Assembly (NCBI RefSeq): GCF_000384215.1
Contig: NZ_KB913032.1
Coordinates: forward strand, 6,533,605-6,597,604
Source: Amycolatopsis alba DSM 44262
GTDB taxonomy: Bacteria; Actinomycetota; Actinomycetes; Mycobacteriales; Pseudonocardiaceae
DNA: 64,000 bases
Direction: 5' to 3'
This document shows positions 1 through 10,723 of this stretch, piece after piece (within the stretch, counting starts at the first letter, position 1; every line of letters starts with the position of its first letter). Below the pieces are notes generated by a model. The model did not search any database and was not told the DNA's origin. It saw only the letters and a program-made list of their open reading frames with translations. The position numbers and the translations under genes were made by a program.

Positions 1-984
1 CGCACCGAGGATGACCGGGACGGTCAGCGGGATGATCCCCAGCCCGGTCAGCAGAACACTGAATCCCTTGCCGTACTGCAGGAACGACGCGTTGACGTAG
101 AACAGTGCGAACATCCCGAAGAAGATCGCGGTCATGCCGAGACAGGCGCTGCGCAGCGCGGGCACACGGAACAACCGGGGATCGAGCAGCGGATGCTCGG
201 CCTTCAGTTCCACGAACGTCCACACGGCGAACAGCACGACGGCACCGGCGAACCCGATCACCACGATCGGGCTTCCCCAGCCCTTTTCGGGCCCTTCGAC
301 GATGCCGAGCAGCAACGCGACCGACGCGCCGACGAGCAGGGCGGCGCCGACCGGGCTGAGCGGGCGGTCGTGCCTCGCGGACACCGGCGCGATCCGGGCG
401 ACGAGCGCGGCGAGCACCAGAGCGAGCGGGATGGCTGCGGCGAACAGCCAGCGCCACGACCCGCCCGACAGCACGGCGCCGCCGCCGACGTTCCCGACGA
501 CACCGCCGATCCCGGTCATGGACGCCCAGGTCGCGATGGTCACGCCCTTGCGTTCGGCGGGGACGGCGTGCAGCAGAACGGCGAGCGTGTTGGGCAGCAC
601 GGCGGCGGCCCCGATCCCGGTGATCGCCCGGCCAGCCAGGAGGAAGGGCACGTTCGGCGCGACCGCCGACAGCAGCGCGCCGACCGCGAACAGGGCGAGG
701 CCGGCGAGCAGGACCCCCTTGCGGCCGAAGCGGTCGCCCGCGGCGCCACCGGGGATCACGAGACAGGCGAAGAAGACGACGTAGGTGTCGACGATCCAGA
801 TCAGCGCCGACGCGGACGGGTGGAGGTCGCTCGCGGCCAGCATCGGGACGGCGAGGTTGATCGCGGCGACCATCCCGACCACGAGCACGACGCAGGCGCA
901 CATGGCGGCCAGCAGGCCTTTTCGCGAGACCGGACGGCTCGCCGCGGCTGCGGGATCGTCGCGGAGTTGAAGTCGGAGTGGCAT
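1..984 (-). CDS. MFS drug efflux transporter, DHA2/EmrB-QacA type (partial)
   Basis: The gene runs off the left edge; 328 residues are visible from an ATG at 984. Hydrophobic segments alternate with short loops, and the loop after TM2 carries the MFS motif A GDRFGRKG (residues 83-90), preceded by IWIVDTYVV, typical of 14-TM proton antiporters that export drugs. A later GITGIGAAAVL-like stretch fits motif C. No Shine-Dalgarno is seen; TAGCGT on the minus strand (997-992) lies 7 nt before the ATG, suggesting a leaderless message. It is divergent from the LysR regulator at 1060, which probably controls it. The substrate cannot be read from sequence. An alternative is a 12-TM DHA1 pump, because the C-terminal part is missing. 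Confidence 0.85.
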   Translation of the reverse strand, partial: MPLRLQLRDDPAAAASRPVSRKGLLAAMCACVVLVVGMVAAINLAVPMLAASDLHPSASALIWIVDTYVVFFACLVIPGGAAGDRFGRKGVLLAGLALFAVGALLSAVAPNVPFLLAGRAITGIGAAAVLPNTLAVLLHAVPAERKGVTIATWASMTGIGGVVGNVGGGAVLSGGSWRWLFAAAIPLALVLAALVARIAPVSARHDRPLSPVGAALLVGASVALLLGIVEGPEKGWGSPIVVIGFAGAVVLFAVWTFVELKAEHPLLDPRLFRVPALRSACLGMTAIFFGMFALFYVNASFLQYGKGFSVLLTGLGIIPLTVPVILGA

Positions 985-1021
985 GTTCGCCACGCTATTG
1001 ACCTGTATGGTCTTCGTGCCA

Positions 1022-1059
1022 CGCAACTTTGGCAAACAGTAGTTGCGTACAATGCAACT
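1022..1059. promoter_or_regulatory. LysR operator region with alternating half-sites and -10 of the lysR gene
   Basis: Three copies of one half-site alternate in orientation: CGCAACT (1022-1028), AGTTGCG (1041-1047) and GCAACT (1054-1059). The last two form AGTTGC-N7-GCAACT, which contains the T-N11-A pattern of LysR-type sites; the first two form a wider inverted repeat. TACAAT (1048-1053), a good -10 hexamer, sits between the half-sites and 6 nt before the lysR start. This arrangement suits autorepression and control of the divergent MFS gene. Confidence 0.6.
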
Positions 1060-1965
1060 ATGGCCGACCAGCTGGACCTGAACCTTTTGCGGGTGTTCGA
1101 CGCGTTGCTGCGGGAGGGCAGCGTGACGGCGGCCGCCGAGCGGCTGCACCTGTCGATCCCGGCGGCGAGCCGGGCACTCGGCCGGTTGCGGCGGGCGATG
1201 GGGGACCCGATCCTGGTCCGCGCCGGCCGCGGGATGGTGCCGACGCCATTCGCGCTCCGGACCGCGCCGCGCGTGCGGTCGCTGCTCGACGAGGCGTCGG
1301 CACTGATCAGTGCCGACCGCGATCTGGCGATCGGCGACCTCGAACGCACCTTCACCATCCGCATCAACGATGGCGTCGCAGCGACACTGACGACGGCGGC
1401 CGTCGAGGCGACCGCCGCCGTCGCGCCGGGCGTGGTCCTGCGCTTCGTCGCGGAAGGCAGTGAGAGCACCGAAGCGCTGAGGGACGGTTCGGTGGATCTG
1501 GACATCGGCGCCGGTGACCTCACCGCCCCCGACATCCGCTCGATGCCGCTGTACCGCGAACGAGTGGTCGGGCTCGTCAGGGCGGACGGTCCGCTCGGTG
1601 GCGTGCGGCGTCCGACGCTGGCCCAGTTGTGCCGGTATCCCCACGTTTCGTCCTCCCGGCGGGGCAGGGCCAGGGGACCGCTCGACGACGTGCTGGAAGC
1701 GGCCGGTCTCCAGCGCCGGGTCGCGGCGGTCGTGCCGACGTCCGCCGTCGCCGCGTTCCTGGTCTCGTCCAGCGACTACATCGGACTCGTGCCCTCGCGG
1801 CTCGCCGAGCAGTACGGCCGGTCGCTCGGCCTCCGCTGGTTCCCGATCCCCGCCGACCTTCCGGAGATCGACGTCTGCCTGCTCTGGCATGCGCGCCTCG
1901 ACGCCGACCCGGCCCAGCGCTGGCTGCGCGACACGATCCGCGACGCGCTCGACGTGCCGTCGTAG
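1060..1965 (+). CDS. LysR-family transcriptional regulator
   Basis: 301 residues. The N-terminus (residues 4-62) is a LysR winged helix-turn-helix: LDLNLLRVFDALL, then SVTAAAERLHLS and AASRALGRLR, as in the NodD/SyrM-like branch. The remainder fits the LysR effector-binding fold. The start at 1060 puts LDLNLLRVF at the usual distance from the N-terminus; there is no ribosome-binding site, but TACAAT at 1048-1053 lies 6 nt upstream, so the mRNA is probably leaderless. It is divergent from the MFS transporter and shares an operator-rich intergenic region with it, so it most likely senses a substrate of that pump. The inducer is unknown. Confidence 0.9.
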   Translation: MADQLDLNLLRVFDALLREGSVTAAAERLHLSIPAASRALGRLRRAMGDPILVRAGRGMVPTPFALRTAPRVRSLLDEASALISADRDLAIGDLERTFTIRINDGVAATLTTAAVEATAAVAPGVVLRFVAEGSESTEALRDGSVDLDIGAGDLTAPDIRSMPLYRERVVGLVRADGPLGGVRRPTLAQLCRYPHVSSSRRGRARGPLDDVLEAAGLQRRVAAVVPTSAVAAFLVSSSDYIGLVPSRLAEQYGRSLGLRWFPIPADLPEIDVCLLWHARLDADPAQRWLRDTIRDALDVPS

Positions 1966-2128
1966 CGGAAATCCTGTCCGGTCACCTGGCTCGCCGCGAG
2001 TCCCAATGGAGGTACCCGCCGCCGAAAGGCGGTGGGACGATCACCCCTCGAGTCGCACCCGCTCCCGAAGAATTCGCTTGGCTCCAGCTCGTCGGATGAC
2101 AACGTTGTCGCTCGGAGAGGAAAGCCCG

Positions 2129-2536
2129 ATGCCCCTGTCGCGGAGATTGAGACGATCATTCCCGGTGGCCTTCACGGCCCTGCTGGTGGCGGCCGGCGCC
2201 ACCGCACTGGCGAGCAACAGCAAGTGGTACTCGCTCGCGCCGGGCACGAAGTTCCTCCAGGCCGATCTCGGATCCGCGCGGAACGTGTCGTCGTTCGTGC
2301 TGAAACACGCGGGCCTCGGCGGTGAGACGACCGGGTGGAACACCGGCGCCTTCACGATCCAGACGTCGCTCGACGGGACGAACTGGACGACGGCCGCGAG
2401 CGTGACCGACGCGCGCTCCAGCCGGACCTATCATCCGGTGAGCCAGCGGTCGGCGCGCTATGTCCGGGTGAACGTCACCACCCCGGCGAACGACGGGAAC
2501 GGTGCGGCGAGGATTTACGAATTCGAGGTCTACTGA
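2129..2536 (+). CDS. Small secreted F5/8 type C (discoidin/CBM32-like) domain protein
   Basis: 135 residues with a signal peptide (MPLSRRLRRSF, then a hydrophobic run to about residue 28) followed directly by a discoidin-like module: SKWYSLAPGTKFLQADLG, FTIQTSLDGTNWTTAASV, SARYVRVNV and the terminal ARIYEFEVY, which closely resemble F5/8 modules on secreted actinobacterial glycosidases. GGAGAGG precedes the ATG by 8 nt. The usual first strands of the module (about 20 residues before SKW) are missing, so this is either a minimal carbohydrate-binding protein or the remnant of a larger enzyme that kept only its signal peptide and terminal module. No enzyme gene is adjacent. Confidence 0.7.
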   Translation: MPLSRRLRRSFPVAFTALLVAAGATALASNSKWYSLAPGTKFLQADLGSARNVSSFVLKHAGLGGETTGWNTGAFTIQTSLDGTNWTTAASVTDARSSRTYHPVSQRSARYVRVNVTTPANDGNGAARIYEFEVY

Positions 2537-2593
2537 CCGGTTCCCGTGGGTGGCGGGAACGGATCGGTGAGAGCCGGAGGAACTGGTGTTGTG

Positions 2594-2634
2594 AAAGCCA
2601 CGTTCGCAACCTTGAGCGTTGCGAACGTGGCTTT
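2594..2634. terminator. Perfect 17-bp hairpin after the discoidin gene
   Basis: Arms AAAGCCACGTTCGCAAC (2594-2610) and its exact complement (2618-2634) enclose a 7-nt loop. It lies 58 nt after the discoidin stop. The right arm ends in CTTTTG, giving a short U tract, so it can act as a terminator. Confidence 0.6.
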
Positions 2635-2696
2635 TGCAACACTGTCCGGCGAGACCGCCGCGCCCGTGAGCAGTGGCGGTCGGCTTCGGGTGTGTC

Positions 2697-2741
2697 CGAA
2701 AGCCACTTTCGGGACGTCTGATGTCCTCAAAGTGGCTTTCG
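2697..2741. repeat. Second AAAGCCAC-core hairpin with nested stem
   Basis: Arms CGAAAGCCACTTT (2697-2709) and AAAGTGGCTTTCG (2729-2741) are perfectly complementary; the loop contains a second small stem (GGAC/GTCC around 2712-2725). It shares the AAAGCCAC core with the hairpin 60 nt upstream, so the two look like diverged copies of one element. Confidence 0.55.
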
Positions 2742-2996
2742 CGGCGCTCGGCGCCGCTGGAACGCACAGGGGCGAGGTGGTCGTGAGTGGCGTTCGTTTC
2801 CGGAACGTCCCTTGTGGACAGTCGAGAAGGGTGTGGCCTTTGCCGGGGCGGCGCACGCTTCCCTTCGCTCCGTCCGGCCCGCTGGCACGATCCGGTGTGA
2901 GCCCGTCCACGCGCGGGGTGACCGGACGGCCGTCCGGTGGTACTGTCCCGAAGGTTGATCACCACCGATCGAGTACGAAAGCGAGGTGAGCGGCAC

Positions 2997-3062
2997 ATGC
3001 CGGAAGACAGTTCTGGAACGACCGGACGTGGTCGCCGTTCACCCGTGTGCGCGGTGCGCTGA
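2997..3062 (+). CDS. Possible 21-aa leader peptide upstream of the MgtC-family gene
   Basis: ATG at 2997, TGA at 3060-3062, with GCGAGGTGAG 8-18 nt upstream as a plausible ribosome-binding site. The peptide (MPEDSSGTTGRGRRSPVCAVR by frame) has no recognised domain. Its position 62 nt before the MgtC-family start recalls the short leader ORFs that control mgtC in enterobacteria, but no relatedness is shown, so function is speculative. Confidence 0.25.
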   Translation: MPEDSSGTTGRGRRSPVCAVR

Positions 3063-3124
3063 CCCTTTCCGGTCTCCTTTTCCTGTCTGGCCTTGTGTAC
3101 GCACGCCAGAAAAGAGCCGGAATC

Positions 3125-3601
3125 ATGAACACCTTCGAAATGCTGCTCAGGGTCGGCACCGGCGTCGGCCTCGGCGCCGTCATCGGGATCGAGCGCCAGT
3201 ACCGCGCCCGGATGGCCGGACTCCGCACCAACGCCCTCGTCGCCGTCGGCGCCACCCTCTTCGTTCTGCTGTCCGCCCACGGTTTCGGCGGCCTGAACAC
3301 CAGCGGCGACGCGGATCCCACCCGCGTCGCCGCCCAGATCGTCTCCGGGATCGGTTTCCTCGGCGCCGGGGTCATCCTGCGGGACGGGCTGAATGTGCGC
3401 GGACTCAACACCGCCGCCACGCTGTGGTGCTCGGCGGCCGTCGGATCCCTTGCGGGAGCGGGACTTTACGTCGTCGCGCTCGCCGGGACCGCGGTGATCG
3501 TCGGGGTCAACGTGCTGCTGCGCCCGCTCGGCCGCGTCGTCGACCGCCGTCCGGAGAACCGGGAGGACTGCTCGGAGCAGGAAGAGCCCGAGCGGGCCTA
3601 G
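3125..3601 (+). CDS. MgtC/SapB-family membrane protein
   Basis: 158 residues. The N-terminal half matches the conserved MgtC domain: GVGLGAVIGIERQYRAR, then GLRTNALVAVGATLF, a DPTRVAAQIVSGIGFLGAG block and NVRGLNTAATLW. Four to five transmembrane helices are evident; the family is linked to magnesium limitation and control of membrane ATPase, although true MgtC proteins also carry a C-terminal cytosolic domain that is absent here. ATG at 3125 is chosen because family members begin a few residues before the first helix; a GTG at 3047 would add 26 hydrophobic residues. Its stop overlaps that of the convergent hydrolase in a shared CTAG. Confidence 0.85.
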   Translation: MNTFEMLLRVGTGVGLGAVIGIERQYRARMAGLRTNALVAVGATLFVLLSAHGFGGLNTSGDADPTRVAAQIVSGIGFLGAGVILRDGLNVRGLNTAATLWCSAAVGSLAGAGLYVVALAGTAVIVGVNVLLRPLGRVVDRRPENREDCSEQEEPERA

Positions 3602-4398
3602 CAATCCAGGAAGTCCAGCAATATCCGCGAAAACTCGGCGGGCTTCTCCAGGTTGATCATGTGCGCGACCCCGTGGACGACGAGCTTCCGGGCGTCGCAC
3701 GCCTCGGTTTCGATCTGGTCGGCGATGGCGAGGATGTCCGAAGAGTCCAGATCGCCCACCAGTGTCAACGTGCGCGGGGTCAGCTCCCCGACACGTTCGA
3801 CGGCCCGCAGTTCGTCCATCAGCATGAAACCGCTGCCGCGGTGCCGGGTGATCGTCTCCGTGTACATCTCCTGGCACCGCCGCCGGACGTCCTGATCGAC
3901 GGCTCCCGGAGCACGGTGCGGACCGTCCACCCACATCCGCAGGACACACTCGATGGCGGCGGGAAGATCGCCCCTGGCGCCCGCCTCCTCGAGTTTCTTG
4001 TTCTGCTCCAGGACAAAAGGATCCTTCGTCACCATCGCGCTGAGACCGGTGGCCACCAGGACCAGGTTCTCGACGAGGTCCGGATAGGTCAAGGCGAAGT
4101 CGACCGCGATCCGCCCGCCGCCGGACAGTCCGACCAGCGACGCGCGGGGGAGTTCCAGCGCGGTCATCAGCGCGCGGAGGTCTTCGTAGTGTTTGAAGCG
4201 CTCCGTCGGCGTGGAGGACTCGCCGTGTCCGCGCGCGTCGTAACGGATGGCCGTGTAGCGGCTTTCGAGCGTCGTCATCTCGGCGTCCCACATCCGGGAG
4301 TCGAGCATGCCGCCGTGCAGCAGGATGACGGGATCACCCTCGCCTCGGAGCTCGTACGCCAGTTCACCGTTCTCGAGCTGAATTTTCCCCCTGGTCAT
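3598..4398 (-). CDS. Alpha/beta hydrolase
   Basis: 266 residues from ATG 4398. The fold is shown by the oxyanion segment LLHGGMLDS (residues 27-35), the nucleophile elbow GLSGGG with Ser92, an acid in LVGDLDSSD and a late histidine in HGVAHMINLEKP. It resembles 3-oxoadipate enol-lactonase-like and haloperoxidase-like hydrolases; the substrate is not predictable. Start choice: ACGGTA on the plus strand (TACCGT on minus, 4411-4406) is 7 nt before ATG 4398, indicating a leaderless start; a GTG at 4407 would add MGP. The TAG stop overlaps the stop of the convergent MgtC-family gene. Confidence 0.8.
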   Translation of the reverse strand: MTRGKIQLENGELAYELRGEGDPVILLHGGMLDSRMWDAEMTTLESRYTAIRYDARGHGESSTPTERFKHYEDLRALMTALELPRASLVGLSGGGRIAVDFALTYPDLVENLVLVATGLSAMVTKDPFVLEQNKKLEEAGARGDLPAAIECVLRMWVDGPHRAPGAVDQDVRRRCQEMYTETITRHRGSGFMLMDELRAVERVGELTPRTLTLVGDLDSSDILAIADQIETEACDARKLVVHGVAHMINLEKPAEFSRILLDFLDC

Positions 4399-4422
4399 AG
4401 GCCCCACGGTACCGAAAACCAG

Positions 4423-4463
4423 GAAAGGCCCCCTTCCCCAAAGTGCGGGAAAAGGGGCCTTTC
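4423..4463 (-). terminator. Terminator-like hairpin after acnA
   Basis: GAAAGGCCCC at 4423 pairs with GGGGCCTTTC ending at 4463, with a slightly bulged inner stem. It begins 11 nt after the acnA stop and belongs to the GGCCCCCTT hairpin family seen throughout the window. Confidence 0.65.
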
Positions 4464-4473
4464 GTGCGTGTGC

Positions 4474-7623
<3,150 letters not shown>

Positions 7624-8976
7624 GTGCGTGGTGAAGCCGGGTCTGTGGCCGGTGCCCGCCGTGGCGCGACCATCGGTGCGCTGGGGATCGCCCTGTTGCT
7701 CGGGGTGACGGGTACCGCCATCGCGGTACCGCCGCCCCCGCCGAATCCCAGCGATTCCGAAATCAACTCCAGCAAGGCCGACGCCAACGCCAAGGCGGGT
7801 GATGTCGGCAGGCTCACGAACCAGCTGGCCCAGGCCGAGTCGAAGCTCGCCCAGCTCAACGACGACGTCGAGCTGAAGATGGAAGAGGCCAACAAGGCCA
7901 GGGTCGACGCGGACACCGCGCAGGACGAAGCCGCCCAGGCCGACCGCGAGGCGCAGTCCGCGCGCACCCAGTCCGACGCCGCGCAGGCGACCATCGACAA
8001 GGCCCGCGCCGACCTCGACAAGTTCGCCGCCGCCAGCTTCCAGCAGGGCAGCACCATCGGCTCCGTGTCGGCGTACCTCACCGCCAACAGCCCCAAGGAA
8101 CTGCTCGGCCGCGCGCAGATGCTCGACGCTGTCGGCGGCAGCAGGCTCAACGCGCTCGACACGATGAAGCGCGCGCAGACGGAGAAGTCCAACAAGGACG
8201 CGACGGCGCGCAAGAAGCTGGAGATCGCGCAGGAGCGCAAGCGCGCGGCCGAGGCGGCCAAACACGAGGCCGACAACGCGCAGAGCGCCGCGCAGCACGC
8301 GCAGGACACCCAGGTCGCGCAGAACGACAAGCTCGAAGCCGACAAGGCCGGCGTCGAGAAGCAGCTCTTCGAAGCGCAGCAGAAGGTCAGCGGCCTGCAA
8401 GGGCAGCGGCAGCGCTACGAGGACTGGAAGGCGCAGAAGGCCCGCGAGGACGAGGAACGCGCCCGGCAGGCGGCCCTCGCCGCGTCGAGGCCCAGCCAGG
8501 GCCAGGGCGGCGGTGGCCGCCCGTCGAGCAGGCCGGTCCAGTCGGCTCCCGCCGGGGCGAGCGTCGAAGCGGCGGTCCAGCGGGCGTTGTCGCAGCTGGG
8601 GCTTCCGTACGCGTGGGGCGGTGGCAACACCTCCGGCCCGACGCGCGGTATCCGCGACGGCGGCGTCGCCGACCGCTACGGCGACTACAACAAGATCGGC
8701 TTCGACTGCTCCGGCCTGATGATCTACGCGTTCGCCGGGGTGCGGGCGCTCCCGCACTACAGCGGATACCAGTACAACGCCGGGCGGAGGGTGCCGCTCT
8801 CCCAGATGCGCCGCGGCGACATGCTCTTCTGGGGCGGCGGCGGAGGCATCCACCACGTCGCGATGTACCTCGGGAACGGACAGATGGTCGAAGCACCGCA
8901 GTCGGGCCTGCGGGTCCGCGTCGCGCCAGTGCGCTACGGCGGCATCATGCCCTACGCGGCCCGCCTGATCGGCTAG
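7624..8976 (+). CDS. Secreted NlpC/P60 peptidoglycan endopeptidase (RipA/RipB-like)
   Basis: 450 residues. A signal peptide (hydrophobic core ending near TAIAVPPPP, residue about 40) is followed by a long alanine- and charge-rich coiled coil (about 45-275), a Gly/Ser/Pro linker and a C-terminal NlpC/P60 domain (about 310-450). Catalytic residues are Cys362 in FDCSGL and a histidine in HHVAMYLG (410-411). Such enzymes cut D-glutamyl-meso-diaminopimelate bonds during cell separation; the coiled coil usually occludes or targets the domain. GTG at 7624 follows AGGAGGTGGG. The place before moxR matches the RipA/RipB genes (Rv1477-Rv1478) next to moxR1 in M. tuberculosis. Confidence 0.92.
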   Translation: MRGEAGSVAGARRGATIGALGIALLLGVTGTAIAVPPPPPNPSDSEINSSKADANAKAGDVGRLTNQLAQAESKLAQLNDDVELKMEEANKARVDADTAQDEAAQADREAQSARTQSDAAQATIDKARADLDKFAAASFQQGSTIGSVSAYLTANSPKELLGRAQMLDAVGGSRLNALDTMKRAQTEKSNKDATARKKLEIAQERKRAAEAAKHEADNAQSAAQHAQDTQVAQNDKLEADKAGVEKQLFEAQQKVSGLQGQRQRYEDWKAQKAREDEERARQAALAASRPSQGQGGGGRPSSRPVQSAPAGASVEAAVQRALSQLGLPYAWGGGNTSGPTRGIRDGGVADRYGDYNKIGFDCSGLMIYAFAGVRALPHYSGYQYNAGRRVPLSQMRRGDMLFWGGGGGIHHVAMYLGNGQMVEAPQSGLRVRVAPVRYGGIMPYAARLIG

Positions 8977-8978
8977 TC

Positions 8979-9521
8979 GTGACTTACGCGGGGATCGTAC
9001 TGGCGGGCGGTGCCGCGCGCCGACTGTCCGGTGTGGACAAACCCGCGCTCCCCGTCGGTGGGAAACCGTTGCTGGCCAGGGCTCTGGCCGCACTAGCGGC
9101 CGCGGACCCGGTGATCGTCGTCGGCCCCGAACGGCCGGGTTTCGGGGACGTGCTGTGGACTCGGGAGTCCTCGCCCGGAACAGGACCGGTGGCCGCGCTG
9201 GCCGCCGGTCTCGCGTTGGTACACACGGAGATCGTCGTCGTACTGGCCGGTGATCTCGCCGGTGTCCGCTCGTCCACAGTGGATCGGCTGGTGGGTTCAC
9301 TCGGCGTCGCGTCGGGAGCCGTGCTGGTCGACGACTCGGGGGAGCGGCAGTGGCTGCTCGGCGCCTGGCAGGTGGAGGCACTGCGCGGGGCCTTGCCGGA
9401 GACGGTCGAGAACGCGTCGCTGCGGCGGACGCTGGGCGGGCTGGAGATCGTCGAGGTGCCGGGGGAACCGGGGGAGAGCGACGACATCGACACACCGGAG
9501 GACCTGGACCGCTGGTCCTGA
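8979..9521 (+). CDS. mobA: Molybdenum cofactor guanylyltransferase-like protein
   Basis: 180 residues. It has the MobA nucleotidyltransferase signature IVLAGGAARRLSGVDKPALP at the N-terminus, a GTGPVAALAAGL segment and the VLAGDLAGV metal-binding loop; the C-terminal DIDTPEDLDRW is also typical. MobA joins GMP to molybdopterin to make the guanine dinucleotide cofactor. The GTG at 8979 begins 2 nt after the NlpC/P60 stop without its own ribosome-binding site, so translation is probably coupled. The canonical metal-binding aspartate of LAGDMP is retained as LAGDLA. Confidence 0.85.
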   Translation: MTYAGIVLAGGAARRLSGVDKPALPVGGKPLLARALAALAAADPVIVVGPERPGFGDVLWTRESSPGTGPVAALAAGLALVHTEIVVVLAGDLAGVRSSTVDRLVGSLGVASGAVLVDDSGERQWLLGAWQVEALRGALPETVENASLRRTLGGLEIVEVPGEPGESDDIDTPEDLDRWS

Positions 9522-9645
9522 GTAAAGCCCCTTCACAGCCGTCATACCGCTGATCGGGTTGGCTACCTTCACGAACGGCTGTGCCACCGACCACTACGGT
9601 CACATCCGGACGGAACAACGCAAGCGGGGAACACAGGAGGCACGA

Positions 9646-10713
9646 GTGACCGAGCCCGGCTACGCCGACGGCGCGCAGCAGCCCGGAACGCCGGCGCGGG
9701 ACGCCCAGTTGCTGGAGCGGACCGTGTTCGAGGTCAAGCGGATCATCGTCGGCCAGGACAGGCTGGTCGAGCGGATGCTGGTCGGCCTGCTGGCCAGGGG
9801 GCACCTCCTCCTCGAAGGCGTCCCCGGCGTCGCGAAGACCCTCGCCGTCGAGACCTTCGCGCGCGTGGTGGGCGGCTCGTTCTCGCGCGTGCAGTTCACC
9901 CCGGACCTGGTCCCCGCCGACATCCTCGGTACCCGGATCTACCGCCAGGGCGCCGAGCGGTTCGACGTCGAACTCGGCCCGGTGGTGGCGAACTTCGTCC
10001 TCGCCGACGAGATCAACCGCGCGCCGGCGAAGGTGCAGTCGGCGATGCTCGAGGTGATGGCCGAACGGCACGTGTCGATCGGCGGCCAGACCTTCCCGAT
10101 GCCCGACCCGTTCCTCGTGCTCGCCACGCAGAACCCGATCGAGAACGAGGGCGTGTACCCGCTGCCCGAGGCGCAGCGCGACCGGTTCCTGTTCAAGATC
10201 GTCGTCGAGTACCCGACCGCCGAGGAAGAGCGGGAGATCATCTACCGGATGGGGGTCACCCCACCCACCCCGCAAGAGGTGCTGAGCCCGTCCGAGCTGG
10301 TCCGGCTGCAGAACGTCGCTTCGCAGGTCTTCGTGCACCACGCGCTCGTCGACTACGTCGTCCGCCTCGTGCTCACCACCCGTACGCCGAACGACCACGG
10401 CCTCGCCGACGTCGCGGGCTGGGTGTCCTACGGCGCCTCGCCGCGTGCCAGCCTCGGCATCATCGCCGCGGCCCGCGCGCTGGCGCTGGTCCGCGGCCGG
10501 GACTACGTGCTGCCGCAGGACGTCGTCGACGTCGTCCCCGACGTGCTGCGGCACCGGCTCGTGCTGTCCTACGACGCGCTGGCCGACGGCGTCCCCATCG
10601 ACCACATCATCACGCGGGTGCTGCAGACCGTGCCGTTGCCGCAGGTCTCGGCCCGTCCGCAGGGCGGCGCCGGGCAGGGCGGCCCGGTCCCGGCCGGTGC
10701 ACCGGTCAGGTAG
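9646..10713 (+). CDS. moxR1: MoxR-family AAA+ ATPase
   Basis: 355 residues. Walker A is GVPGVAKT (58-65), Walker B is within FVLADEINRAPAKVQ, sensor 1 is LATQNPIENEGVYPLPEAQ, and the C-terminal lid closes the AAA_3 fold. MoxR ATPases act as chaperones that load cofactors or assemble complexes with VWA-domain partners encoded next to them, exactly as here (DUF58 then VWA). GTG at 9646 is preceded by ACAGGAGGCAC. The order NlpC/P60-moxR-DUF58-VWA matches Rv1478-Rv1481. An inverted CACAGCCGT/ACGGCTGTG pair (9534-9583) lies upstream and may be an operator or a weak hairpin. Confidence 0.93.
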   Translation: MTEPGYADGAQQPGTPARDAQLLERTVFEVKRIIVGQDRLVERMLVGLLARGHLLLEGVPGVAKTLAVETFARVVGGSFSRVQFTPDLVPADILGTRIYRQGAERFDVELGPVVANFVLADEINRAPAKVQSAMLEVMAERHVSIGGQTFPMPDPFLVLATQNPIENEGVYPLPEAQRDRFLFKIVVEYPTAEEEREIIYRMGVTPPTPQEVLSPSELVRLQNVASQVFVHHALVDYVVRLVLTTRTPNDHGLADVAGWVSYGASPRASLGIIAAARALALVRGRDYVLPQDVVDVVPDVLRHRLVLSYDALADGVPIDHIITRVLQTVPLPQVSARPQGGAGQGGPVPAGAPVR

Positions 10714-10723
10714 GGAAGCGAGC

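Larger units (their letters stand above)
2537..3124. other. Long intergenic region with hairpins and a possible leader ORF
   Basis: 588 nt without a confident protein gene. It holds two hairpins built on an AAAGCCAC(G/T)TT core (2594-2634 and 2697-2741), then a stretch with no recognised feature, then a 21-codon ORF (2997-3062) preceded by GCGAGGTGAG just upstream of the MgtC-family gene. No M-box or other riboswitch pattern was recognised. Confidence 0.6.

Noticed and set aside
2900..3124. M-box type magnesium riboswitch before the MgtC-family gene
   Set aside because: No matching helices or conserved segments were found; only a short ORF is visible.
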